From the NCBI GenBank assembly GCA_963680875.1, contig OY804588.1, positions 76,098,829 to 76,162,828 on the forward strand: a DNA stretch of 64,000 nt, in the 5' to 3' direction. Numbering within the stretch: the first letter of the stretch is position 1; every line of letters starts with the position of its first letter. The position numbers and the translations under genes are program-made. The notes beneath the pieces were generated by a model, which worked only from the letters and a program-made list of their open reading frames with translations, did no database searches and was not told the origin of the DNA. Source of the stretch: Bathymodiolus brooksi (Eukaryota > Mollusca > Bivalvia > Mytilida > Modiolidae). Shown here one piece after another: positions 9,251-19,020 of this stretch.

Positions 9251-11541
9251 CAGCATTCATTGACCCTGCTTTTGTACTGTCCATGTGACCAACATATTTT
9301 ACCTTCCTAGCTAGTAGTCACTTAACTACCAGCATTCATTGACCCTGCTTTTGTACTGTCCATGTGACCAACATATTCTACCTTCCTAGCTAGTAATCAC
9401 TTAACTACCAGCATTCATTGACCCTGTTTTTGTACTGTCCATGTGACCAACATATTTTACCTTCTTAGCTAGTAGTCACTTAACTACCAGCATGCATTGA
9501 CCCTGCTTTTGTACTGTCCATGTGACCAACATATTTTACGTTCCTAGCTAGTAGTCACTTAACTACCAGCATGCATTGACCCTGCTTTTGTACTGTCCAT
9601 GTGACCAACGTATTTTACGTTCCTAGCTAGTAGTCACTTAACTACCAGCATTCATTGACCCTGTTTTTGTACTGTCCATGTGACCAACATATTTTACCTT
9701 CCTAGCTAGTAGTCACTTAACTACCAGCATTCATTGACCCTGCTTTTGTACTGTTCATGTTGCCAACATATTCTACATTCTTAGCTAGTAGTCACTTAAC
9801 TACCAGCATTCATTGACCCTGCTTTTGTACTGTCCATGTGACCAACATATTTTACCTTCCTAGCTAGTAGTCACTTAACTACCAGCATTCATTGACCCTG
9901 TTTTTGTACTGTCCATGTGACCAACATATTTTACCTTCCTAGCTAGTAGTCACTTAACTACCAGCATTCATTGACCCTGCTTTTGTACTGTCCATGTGAC
10001 CAACATATTCTACATTCTTAGCTAGTAGTCACTTAACTACCAGCATTCATTGACCCTGCTTTTGTACTGTCCGTGTGACCAACATATTTTACCTTCCTAG
10101 CTAGTAGTCACTTAACTACCAGCATTCATTGACCCTGCTTTTGTACTGTTCATGTGACCAACATATTCTACCTTCCTAGCTAGTAATCACTTAACTACCA
10201 GCATTCATTGACCCTGTTTTTGTACTGTCCATGTGACCAACATATTTTACCTTCTTAGCTAGTAGTCACTTAACTACCAGCATTCATTGACCCTGCTTTT
10301 GTACTGTCCATGTGACCAACATATTCTACCTTCCTAGCTAGTAATCACTTAACTACCAGCATTCATTGACCCTGTTTTTGTATTGTCCATGTGACCAACA
10401 TATTTTACCTTCTTAGCTAGTAGTCACTTAACTACCAGCATTCATTGACCCTGCTTTTGTACTGTCCATGTGACCAACATATTCTACCTTCCTAGCTAGT
10501 AATCACTTAACTACCAGCATTCATTGACCCTGTTTTTGTACTGTCCATGTGACCAACATATTTTACCTTCCTAGCTAGTAGTCACTTAACTACCAGCATT
10601 CATTGACCCTGCTTTTGTACTGTCCATGTGACCAACATATTCTACATTCTTAGCTAGTAGTCACTTAACTACCAGCATTCATTGACCCTGCTTTTGTACT
10701 GTCCGTGTGACCAACATATTTTACCTTCCTAGCTAGTAGTCACTTAACTACCAGCATTCATTGACCCTGCTTTTGTACTGTTCATGTGACCAACATATTC
10801 TACCTTCCTAGCTAGTAATCACTTAACTACCAGCATTCATTGACCCTGTTTTTGTACTGTCCATGTGACCAACATATTTTACCTTCTTAGCTAGTAGTCA
10901 CTTAACTACCAGCATTCATTGACCCTGCTTTTGTACTGTCCATGTGACCAACATATTCTACCTTCCTAGCTAGTAATCACTTAACTACCAGCATTCATTG
11001 ACCCTGTTTTTGTATTGTCCATGTGACCAACATATTTTACCTTCTTAGCTAGTAGTCACTTAACTACCAGCATTCATTGACCCTGCTTTTGTACTGTCCA
11101 TGTGACCAACATATTCTACCTTCCTAGCTAGTAATCACTTAACTACCAGCATTCATTGACCCTGTTTTTGTATTGTCCATGTGACCAACATATTTTACCT
11201 TCTTAGCTAGTAGTTACTTAACTACCAGCATTCATTGACCCTGCTTTTATACTGTCCATGTGACCAACATATTTTACCTTCCTAGCTAGTAGTCACTTAA
11301 CTACCAGCATTCATTGACCCTGCATTTGTACTGTCCATGTGACCAACATATTCTACCTTCCTAGCTAGTAATCACTTAACTACCAGCATTCATTGACCCT
11401 GCTTTTATACTGTCCATGTGACCAACATATTTTACCTTCCTAGCTAGTAATCACTTAACTACCAGCATTCATTGACCCTGCATTTGTACAGTCCATGTTT
11501 ATGTTGTCTTTCATTCTTGTGTGGACTTGTTGGGTTGAAGT
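9251..11541. repeat. minisatellite, 79 bp unit x29, with higher-order structure
   Basis: The unit begins 'cagcattcattgaccctgct' and includes 'gtgaccaacatattttacct' and 'agctagtagtcacttaacta'. Starts of first and last units (9251 and 11463) differ by exactly 28 x 79. Diagnostic variants (for example 'gtccgtgtg' at 10071 and 10703) recur 632 bp apart, that is 8 units, showing a higher-order repeat. The last unit exits with 'gtccatgtttatgttgtc', the same sequence that exits the 42 bp array. Confidence 0.95.
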
Positions 11542-11929
11542 GAACTTGCGGATGTTTTTAATGTTTGTTTATATCTGTATTGCCAATGGAGAACACATTA
11601 TCATGGGGGAATCCCTTAGCTGGTTCAACTCCGTCACACTATGTGCCTGTCTCCATCTACGACTTAGATTTCCAGCGTCATATGTCCTGATCTTAAAGTT
11701 GTGTTCAAATGTTTGAGAGGAGAAGTGGAATTGTTGACCATCTCTATTTAACGTTTTTTTCCCCATAATCTTAATGACCATTATATTATTACGTATTTGT
11801 GTATAGTAGTAAATGTTTTAAGAGCTTGAATTTAACCGTTTGTTTCAGACACAATATACAGCTTATCGATATAATGATCATACATGTATATTGAAATGTT
11901 CTCTATCAAAGCACAAATAAGAGAAAAAT

Positions 11930-12150
11930 GAAGATACCAAAGGGGTAAGCAGAAGCCTTTACTAGAGGAACAGACAACATAATAGCCGAAAGAATAAAAA
12001 AAATAGACAAGTGGAAAACAATGATCTACAAAACACTACACAAAAAACTTAGAATTAAGCAACAAGAACCCGACTAAAAACTAGGGGTGAACTTATGTTC
12101 TCCGAATTGGTAACCTGTTACTGCTCCACTGGTGGCACACGTCGTGTTAC
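11930..12150 (+). repeat. dispersed repeat family D (plus)
   Basis: A diverged copy from 'gaagataccaaaggggtaag' to 'ggcacacgtcgtgttac'. It retains the 'tgctccactggtgg' block. Confidence 0.75.
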
Positions 12151-12552
12151 AAAGTTTTGTTTCAATGTCACATGACTACATTTTTGACACAATACTGATT
12201 CTATTATAGACTCACTCTGTATCTGAAATGTTGATCGATGACTATAATTATACAGTTTGTGTATTAGTAAATGTAAAATAAAAATACGTTTATACCAAAC
12301 AGATAAAACCACGTGTTAGTAATCCTATAAAGACAGTGTTTATGATACGATGAATAGAAGGAGGGATCCAGGAAGTTGGGACAGCCACAAAAATGTAGTG
12401 GGGTATAAAAGTATTTTAGAACATGTTCATTATCAGAATGGAGAATGACTTGTAATGATACAACGGTTATGGACTTATGATAGAGATCTTATAGAGGATG
12501 AGATAATTCAATATGTACATTACTGAATACTGAACCAGTCTTATGTTGGTTT

Positions 12553-12628
12553 GGTTGGGTTGGCGGATATTAGTAAATTGTATCCCTCGCCTCTGGCTCG
12601 GGATAAAATACTAATATCGGCCAATCCA
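12553..12628. repeat. palindrome with core 'cctcgcctctggctcggg'
   Basis: The arms are 'ttggcggatattagta' and its complement 'tactaatatcggccaa'. The same arms and the same right flank ('tccatgttaaaactc' ... 'acattctggcttt') recur at 28,171-28,265, so this palindrome is dispersed together with flanking sequence. Confidence 0.9.
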
Positions 12629-12869
12629 TGTTAAAACTCAAAAAAACATTCTGGCTTTCATGATTTATTTCTTAAATCATATATGACATGTGGAAAAAAA
12701 ACACGTAAACATGTAGTCTGAAAGAACATGTCATCTTTAAAAAACTAAAACATATAGTCTTGAAAAGATTGATTCAACTCAGCTTTGGTTTACGACGGAC
12801 AGACAAACGATGAACGGACGACAAGTGGTGGAAATAGCTCACACGACCCTCTTATCTAAGTAGGTTAAC

Positions 12870-12960
12870 ACAGACGAAAAGACAATGGTAAAACAAAAAC
12901 GAAAAACAAAACAAAGCAAAATATTGAAAACACGAACCCCACTAAAGCATGGGGTATTTA
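12870..12960 (+). repeat. family D fragment (plus)
   Basis: 'acacgaaccccactaaagca' followed by 'tggggtatttat'. Upstream A-rich blocks correspond to the middle of family D. Confidence 0.45.
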
Positions 12961-12989
12961 TTCTACATTGTACAAGTCATTATCGTACA

Positions 12990-13321
12990 CAATCGTAACT
13001 ACTAGGCCATTCTCACTAGCCTGCAAATAACCTCGTATGCATTAGGCGTATAAATCGCACTACTTTTCACATGTCAGTTACATGAAAGTTTGATAAAATT
13101 ATATTTTAAACAATTTTCTATATTTCAATTAAAGTTTTAATTAGTTTTGCATGATTAGATTTTACTTAGTATGTCTTCCATATTGGATTTTCGTGGACTA
13201 TATTTTTGTGCGGCTTAACTTAACTTAACTTAACTTCCGGCAAACAATTTAAGAAGAATTTCTACTATGTACGTACGAGGTTATTTGCAGGGTAGCGAGA
13301 ATGGCCGAGTAGTTACGATTG
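12990..13321. mobile_element. 332 bp MITE with ~50 bp TIRs and a 9 bp target duplication
   Basis: The left end 'caatcgtaactactaggcca' and the reverse complement of the right end 'caatcgtaactactcggcca' match over ~50 bp, to 'tgcaaataacctcgta'. The direct repeat 'tatcgtaca' flanks both sides (12981-12989 and 13322-13330). A 9 bp target duplication suggests a Mutator-like or similar source. The inner part contains no coding frame. A solo end of the same family lies at 61,660-61,700. Confidence 0.9.
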
Positions 13322-13539
13322 TATCGTACAGTTATATTTCAACATCTAGTTGTTGGCATTGTATTCATAACTACAAACAATCCTTAATGGTGGTTATATT
13401 ACAGAGAGGTTACAGGGATTGATTACAATGTTGAGTGTTTATTTCAAGTATACAATTTATTCCTACCAGGATTTCTGAAAGTGTCTGAGTAGTTTTATAA
13501 AAGAATAAATTTTCTCTATATCAACATAGATAACTGTAA

Positions 13540-13935
13540 AATACTCGGCCAAGTCAAACCATTTCCTAATTCGAATTCACATTTAATTCAAATACTCGGC
13601 TATGTCGAATAGTCGCTTAATTTAAATACTCAACTAGCTGAAACACTTCGATAATTCAAATGCTATGTTGAATACTTGGCTAGATCAGTTATTAGGGTTC
13701 GTCGAAAATTCGGCTAATTCGAAAACTCATATATTTCAAATACTCGCCTAAATAGAAAACTCGGCTAGGTCGAATATTCGGCTTATTTTAATACTCGGAT
13801 AATTAAAATAATCGGCTTATTCAAATACTCGACTAAAAATACAAATAATAGGCTAAATCGAAGTCAAATACTCGGGTAAATCAATTAACCGGCTAATTAA
13901 AAACTCGGGTACTTCGAATACTCGTACTAAAATAG
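13540..13935. repeat. highly degenerate ~18 nt tandem repeat
   Basis: The motif 'aatactcggctaattcga' recurs about 20 times with many substitutions and small indels. Blocks 'tactcggc' and 'attcgaa' are the best-kept parts. Confidence 0.8.
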
Positions 13936-14043
13936 TACGTCCTTATGATTTCGATTAAGCGAGATTCGACAGCATATTTCTAAAAAAACAACTAGTATAT
14001 ATATATTAAACAAATTAATATCATGAAGCTGCAGGTTATATTT

Positions 14044-14330
14044 TTAATAACCGCATAGGTGGCGTAATGGTTAGCGTGCTCGCCTCGAGTGCGGTAGATC
14101 GTGGGTTCGAGCCCCGGTCGGGTCAAACCAAAGACTATAAAATTTGTATTTGTTGCTTCTCTGCTAAGCACGCAGCACTAAGGAGAAAGATCAAAGATTG
14201 GTTGGCTCGGACTCGGGATAATGTGTCCGAGTGGAGCGACATGTCTACCCGCGGACAGTTGTTTCAGTAACCTAGCACTATAAAGATCCGAAGATATAGC
14301 TGAAAAATTGTTGAATTGTCGCTAAACAAC
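14044..14330 (+). mobile_element. SINE family B copy, tRNA-derived
   Basis: The head 'ggtggcgtaatggttagcgt' fits an A box and 'gggttcgagcccc' is a strong B box. The body contains 'ggttggctcgga' and 'gacatgtctaccc'. The tail 'gatatagctgaaaaattgtt' ... 'cgctaaacaacaatcactc' resembles the tail of family A. This is a SINE and not a functional tRNA gene, because no acceptor-stem pairing closes the head. Confidence 0.9.
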
Positions 14331-14689
14331 AATCACTCTTTCACTCACTGTATTTCTAATTAATACTATGCGTATTACATAATGTAGACGGTATGGTAAT
14401 TAATGAAGAGGCTTCTATCTTTTTTTATCACGAATGCACGACTATCAGACACAAAGTTTAAAGGAAACGACCCAATGATGATTCTTGACAAGCAGGTGGC
14501 ATAAGACCAATAATATTTAGAGGAAACAGTTGAAATGCAAATAAACTCAAAAGGTAGCAGCAGATGACAAGGTCTATCTTACGACACAAACAGTACACAA
14601 CTTTACCCATTAAAATAGTATTTTAACAATAAATACCGACTGTTATAAACATTCGCGACAGCTACACTCGTATTAATACTTAACTCATT

Positions 14690-14830
14690 TCCATTTCAAA
14701 TCTCGTGAAAATGTAGACGTTTTACTTAGTGCCCACGGCGCGTTTTTGGAATCACTTTTAACAGGTACGCTCTCGAGTCTCAAAAGATTGGAAAGCTAAA
14801 TCATTCCAAAGTTTTTTTTGGAGGAAGTAA
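14690..14830 (+). repeat. dispersed repeat family E
   Basis: Family E carries 'cgcgtttctggaataacctt', 'catcaggtacgctcaa' and 'agattggaaagcc'. Other copies are near 26,380-26,510, 40,630-40,715 (minus), 46,130-46,290 and 63,140-63,290. This copy reads 'ggcgcgtttttggaatcact' and 'acaggtacgctctcgag'. Confidence 0.6.
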
Positions 14831-14999
14831 ACCAAAGCCTATAAAAAAGATAGTAAAAATATAAATCACATACAGTATAACCTGTCTAAACCGAACTGCC
14901 CTGAACCAGTTTGTTTTGTTCGGAATAGACTGATGTTCGGTTTAAACAAGTAAAATTAACAAATATTTCTTAAACTGGGATTTTTCTAAGTTTATGCGT

Positions 15000-15005
15000 T
15001 TTATT
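15000..15005 (-). promoter_or_regulatory. candidate polyadenylation signal of the 16899-15164 gene
   Basis: AATAAA on the minus strand, about 160 bases beyond the stop codon. Confidence 0.45.
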
Positions 15006-15060
15006 AAGGGTACGGAATAAACAGGTTTCATATGCACTAATTACAATATTGTTCTACAAA

Positions 15061-15246
15061 TAGTATGATGTTATATTGTCAATGATGTTGTTGGTCTCCC
15101 ACTCGGATTTTTCAAAATAGGCCGACCAACAGGTGCTGATTGTATTCTATAAATAGTATGATGTTATATTGTCAATGATGTTGTTGGTCTCCCACTCGGG
15201 TTTTTCAAAATAGGCCGACCAACAGGTGCTGATTGTATTCGTCTCC
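15061..15246. repeat. 93 bp tandem duplication across the end of a coding exon
   Basis: 15061-15153 and 15154-15246 are nearly identical (one visible difference: 'actcggattt' versus 'actcgggttt'). On the minus strand the right-hand copy encodes the last residues and the stop of the gene. The left-hand copy repeats them in the 3' UTR. Confidence 0.92.
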
Positions 15247-15577
15247 GACACATCATGCTAGCTGATGTTGGTGCTGGGTTTGTGGTTAATCTCACTACAA
15301 TGCCCTTCAGTTGATTTTTGGTCGCCAATCTCCAGGTGCCTGGATAATGCTTCATCAATTCAGGATATTCGTAATTCATATAAGGTCTATTATTAAATTC
15401 CTCCATTCTTTGTTTACTTTGTTCCTCGTACAACTTCCGTTCACGTGACCAGAGTACAGAACGTCTAGAACTCGCTACCGTCGGCCTCCAAACTGAAGAT
15501 TCGACTGCTACAAAACTCATTTGAGCTAAGGGTATTCCAAAAACACTCCGTCTGATGTCATCCTCACTGATAGTAGA
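15164..15577 (-). CDS. exon 2 (terminal) of a two-exon gene, RL-motif family
   Basis: The minus-strand acceptor is a T-rich tract ending 'tttttaag' (AG at 15579-15578). The exon holds 138 codons in phase 0, ending TAA at 15164. It begins STISEDDIRRSVFGIPLAQM. The middle part is charged (SRERKLYEEQSKQRMEEF), followed by NYEYPELMKHYPGTWRLAT, the family motif RLATKNQLKGIVVRL, and RRRIQSAPVGRP. It joins in phase with exon 1 at 16899-16720, giving a protein of about 197 residues. There is no signal peptide, membrane segment or catalytic motif. The Pro/Arg/Ser-rich 'RPxSAP'-like tail is common in axonemal and microtubule-associated small proteins, which is only a hint at function. Confidence 0.75.
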   Translation of the reverse strand, partial: STISEDDIRRSVFGIPLAQMSFVAVESSVWRPTVASSRRSVLWSRERKLYEEQSKQRMEEFNNRPYMNYEYPELMKHYPGTWRLATKNQLKGIVVRLTTNPAPTSASMMCRRRIQSAPVGRPILKNPSGRPTTSLTI

Positions 15578-15651
15578 CTTAAAAATAAAAAAAAACATAA
15601 AATCAAACATTTCACGGGGGTAATATAAGTTGCATCTAATTGATTAGTCGA

Positions 15652-15910
15652 TAATGGTTATGATGTTTAACGTCACTTTCAACAATATTTCAGCTATATC
15701 GTGGAGGCCAATTCTATTGATGGAGGAAACCAGAGTACGTAGAGTAACCACCGACCTATCGCAAGTCACTGACAAACTTTATCACATAAAGCTGTATCGA
15801 GTACACCTGGCCATGAGCAGGATTCGAACTCTCAATTTTAGTGGCAATAGGCTTTCATTGCACATGTAGTTGTAAATCCAGCTACCATAGTACATGCTCG
15901 TGACTCGTGC
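15652..15910 (-). mobile_element. SINE family A copy (minus), in the intron of the two-exon gene
   Basis: The tail is at 15660 ('gtttaacgtcactttcaaca') and the head at 15900 ('gctaccatagtacatgctcg'). It lies wholly in the intron between 15577 and 16720. Confidence 0.88.
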
Positions 15911-15994
15911 CAATGTTATGTAACTTAACTAAAACTGTTCAATATCCGTGTTCATTACTCGTGCCAATAGTACATTTGTAGTAAAGTGCAAGAA

Positions 15995-16140
15995 GAGTTT
16001 GAAGATACCAAAGGGGTAATCATAATCCATATATCGCAGAAGAATAGACAACACAGTGATCAAAAGTACAAAAGGATAAACAACGATCTATAAATCATAC
16101 GCATAAAACTAAAGATCGAGTAACACGAACCCCACTAAAT
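15995..16140 (+). repeat. family D (plus), 3' truncated
   Basis: Runs from 'gaagataccaaaggggtaat' to 'cgaaccccactaaattt' and lacks the 'gggtgaactcaggtgc' half. It is intronic. Confidence 0.8.
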
Positions 16141-16247
16141 TTAGTTTTTTAATTTTCGGATTGATTATGCATGTTAAAAATTGTACATTTTCAAAACGTT
16201 TTTGGTGCTGTTAACGGAATGGTACCAGAACGTTGTAATAACGGTTT

Positions 16248-16560
16248 GAACATACCAAAGTGGAAATCAGAAGAAGCCGTCAATCAAAGAAGGATATACC
16301 ATACAATGGTCAAAGAAGGATATACCATACAATGGTCAAAGAAGTATATACCATACAATGGTCAAAGAAGGATATACCATACAATGGTCAAAGAAAAAGG
16401 ACAAAAGGACAAACAGTGAGCTACAAAACATTACACAGAAAACTAAAAGATCGAACAACACGAACTCACTAAAAATTGGGGATGAACCCAGGTGCTCCGG
16501 AAGGGTTAGCAGTTCCTGCTCCACTAGTGACACACGTCGAGTTACCGTTAAACGACACGA
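16248..16560 (+). repeat. family D (plus) with an internal 26 bp x4 expansion
   Basis: A family D copy in which the segment 'gaaggatataccatacaatg' plus 'gtcaaa' is repeated four times (starts at 16285, 16311, 16337, 16363). It corresponds to the 'agacaacacaatggccaaaa' part of the consensus. The 3' half is complete to 'gacacacgtcgagttac'. Confidence 0.88.
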
Positions 16561-16719
16561 ACATCATCTGATATAGAAATCATGTTGTTGCTATATATGA
16601 ATCTAAAGTTCACAGTGGGAAAATTGAAATCATTTCTTTTGTCGTAAAATTTCGTTCTTAACCGCCCATCACTGTCAATTACAGCATTGCAACTTGGCGG
16701 GAACATTTAAGACATATAC

Positions 16720-16899
16720 CTCATCAATGTCAAGGTTATCATCAAGTCCAAGTATCGGGAAATGGTATTTAATGGATGGTCTTCTGGCTATTAAATCTGG
16801 ATCAGGATGTTTATAGTCAAAGCTGTGCTTCCTTGTCCTCTGTACAGGCAAAGTATCGAATGATATTGACATGTTTCGTTGTACAACATTGGCCGCCAT
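16720..16899 (-). CDS. exon 1 of the two-exon RL-motif gene
   Basis: The ATG at 16899-16897 starts MAANVVQRNMSISFDTLPVQ. Sixty codons later DNLDIDE is followed by 'gag|gtatatgtc', a usable donor in phase 0 that matches the phase-0 acceptor at 15577. The frame would read only 14 codons past the donor before a stop. The peptide is basic in the middle (RTRKHSFDYKHPDPDLIARR) and ends acidic. The start codon lies inside 'aagATGGCGGCC' (16891-16902 on the plus strand), a perfect YY1-type motif often seen at TATA-less metazoan starts, which supports this ATG. Confidence 0.72.
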
Positions 16900-16902
16900 C
16901 TT
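16891..16902 (-). promoter_or_regulatory. YY1-like motif overlapping the start codon
   Basis: AAGATGGCGGCC on the minus strand. The motif and its position at the ATG are seen directly. Binding of a YY1 homologue is inference from other animals. Confidence 0.45.
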
Positions 16903-17159
16903 TGATCATAGCACTGAAAGTTCTGCCTTTTGCTGAAAGAAAAAAAACCTCTTTTTACCACTCGTGGCATACAATTGGGACTGAAACAACACGCCCACCA
17001 TATATAGTGGAAACTGTAAAACACACGCTATGCCCTCTGTACAACAAAACTATATAGAATTATGTTATTTTTAACATTTATTTTTATATTAATATCAATT
17101 TTTCACGATTATATTAGAAATGTTGAGTCTGATATTTTTATACTACATTTGTGCTAAGA

Positions 17160-17390
17160 AAAGTTTGAAGATGCCAATGGAGCAATCAGAAGCCGTAATT
17201 CGAATGACAGACAATTGTACAATGGTCAAAAGAAAAAGGAAAAAAAGACAAACACTTAACAGAAAAAGAACGATGGAACAAAACGACACCCCCCCCCCCC
17301 CAAAAAAAAACCGGGGGTGAACTCAGTTGCTTCGGAAGTGTTATCAGGTCCTGCTCCACTAGTTGAACCCGTCGTGCTAAAATTATTTTA
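17160..17390 (+). repeat. family D (plus)
   Basis: Runs from 'tgaagatgccaatggagcaa' to 'tgaacccgtcgtgctaa'. It contains C10 and A9 homopolymers where the consensus has 'ccccactaaaaac'. Confidence 0.85.
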
Positions 17391-17483
17391 AAGTAACAAA
17401 TTACAAGGTAGGTAACTCGCAGTGGAAATATAAACAGAAACAAAACCCACGGATAAGGATCATGTATGTAGCTTCGTGTGTTA

Positions 17484-17693
17484 CTAAGCTATTTTAGCAG
17501 CGTTTGGTGGTCGTACAAAACCTGTATTAGTAGAAAGAGATAATGACATTGTTTCCAGAGTACATAACCAATACAGTTGACCACAATCGGTTATATCATC
17601 TACCACACGTTGAAAAATAGGCGCCTCCCCTTTACTGTGAACTGCTGCAAATTTACGCCATTTGACCTGTTTACTTTGTGGTCTACACCTGAT
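17484..17693 (-). CDS. possible terminal exon of an unidentified gene
   Basis: On the minus strand 'tctttctcactttacaaatatcag' is an acceptor-like sequence, followed by an open frame that starts with one base plus CRPQSKQVKWRKFAAVHSKG, continues EAPIFQRVVDDITDCGQLYW and ends GFVRPPNAAKIA with TAG at 17484-17486. Amino-acid use looks protein-like and no repeat family covers it. The frame stays open upstream to an ATG at 17753, so a single-exon reading is also possible. It could be an unrelated neighbour of the RL-motif gene or an alternative upstream exon. Not recognised. Confidence 0.4.
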   Translation of the reverse strand: MRCRPQSKQVKWRKFAAVHSKGEAPIFQRVVDDITDCGQLYWLCTLETMSLSLSTNTGFVRPPNAAKIA

Positions 17694-18026
17694 ATTTGTA
17701 AAGTGAGAAAGAGCATGAAGGCCTGGCTTATCAACCATGAGAAATGGCGTCATGGCAACAGTGATAGAAATAGGATATCCAGAATCATTTCAAACAGCTA
17801 GAAACATGTTTAATAACAGATAAAAAGAAGGGATTAAACTTCATTAATATCATTTAGTACTTTTTAATTTGCGGTTAGAAGTCCAATAAGATTATTTTTA
17901 TTTATTACATACTTAGTTCAAATAAAGTCATTTTTGTATGACCAATATGACCGGAAGTAAATTGTCCATATTTTCACACCCCGGGAAAATAACCGGTTAT
18001 TGGATTACTACAAGATCATTTCCATA

Positions 18027-18064
18027 TCGAGGCCCATATTGGCCCGGGCCAATATGGGCCTCGA
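18027..18064. repeat. perfect 38 bp palindrome
   Basis: The half-site 'tcgaggcccatattggccc' is followed directly by its exact complement, with no loop. Just after it comes 'ctcgacttcgtctcaggcca', an example of the recurrent core with part of another arm. Confidence 0.95.
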
Positions 18065-18136
18065 CTTCGTCTCAGGCCAATATGGTTGTCTCTTTTCTAG
18101 ATGTCGGAAGTATGTAATAAATAGTTTAATATTATA

Positions 18137-18256
18137 CATGGGCATTTCCATATTGGCCTGGTTATCATCCCTCGACCCATATTGGCCCGAGACGCAGTCG
18201 AGTGCCAATATGGGGGTCTCGGGATGATAACCAGGCCAATATGGAAATGCCCATGT
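18137..18256. repeat. 120 bp nested palindrome with core 'ccgagacgcagtcgag'
   Basis: The outer arms of 36 bp, beginning 'acatgggcatttccatattg', are perfectly complementary. The inner arms 'cccatattggc/gccaatatggg' enclose the core at 18187-18202. It shares 'ccatattggc' with the preceding 38 bp palindrome. Confidence 0.95.
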
Positions 18257-18259
18257 TTT

Positions 18260-19020
18260 AATCTGTAAGTATTTTATATTTTTATATTTTAGTATTTTTT
18301 TTTATTATTTTATATTTTTTTTATTCATTTTGTTTATGCCATTTTCCGATACATAAAAGCAATAATTTATTCTATTATTATTTAGATATTTTAATTACAA
18401 TTTATATAGATAATACACGTATTCGATCATCCTAAAGATATCATATCGTTATCTTAACCAAGATCAGCGTTCATCGCATATTTCTGTACATGTATATGAT
18501 AGGTTGACTTTTTTCATTTGTGCTGCCAATAAATATTACATTCTACTCATATTTGATAAATATCCAAAACTTACAATTGACGTTTATTGTATAGAATACA
18601 TACATTGGTATTTAATACCACTATAATCGCTATTAAATGTCTTTAACGGGTCAGAGTTCAACTTCAAAAATTTAAATAATATCAAATGATCTTTTGTTAT
18701 ATAGCTATATAAAGGAGCACGCGCGGAAAATCTCTATAATACAGCAATGCTTTAAAAAAGTCACAGTTCATCGTGAAAAATTTAAAGTAAATTATTGATC
18801 TTTAGTTTGCGATTTGATCACAAAGAAACGCGCGCGGAAAATCGGTTCAATATTATTTTGATTGACATGTTGTGATTATCAGTTATTTTTATCTTACATA
18901 GATAACATCGTGAAGTTGATCAGTCTAGTGGCCTATGTACATGAAGGACGTTTATACTCTAAACTTTTGTAAACAAAAAGGGTCTCTGTATAGTTATTCT
19001 GGTCTTTTTTTTAAATTTTA
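18260..19020. other. AT-rich DNA, no gene seen
   Basis: A short direct repetition is visible: 'cacgcgcggaaaatc' near 18719 and 'acgcgcgcggaaaatc' near 18828, each followed by 'ata'-rich sequence. Nothing else was recognised. Confidence 0.55.

Noticed and set aside
14044..14130. tRNA gene
   Set aside because: A and B boxes are present, but the acceptor stem does not close and the sequence continues into a SINE body and tail. The same applies to family A heads.
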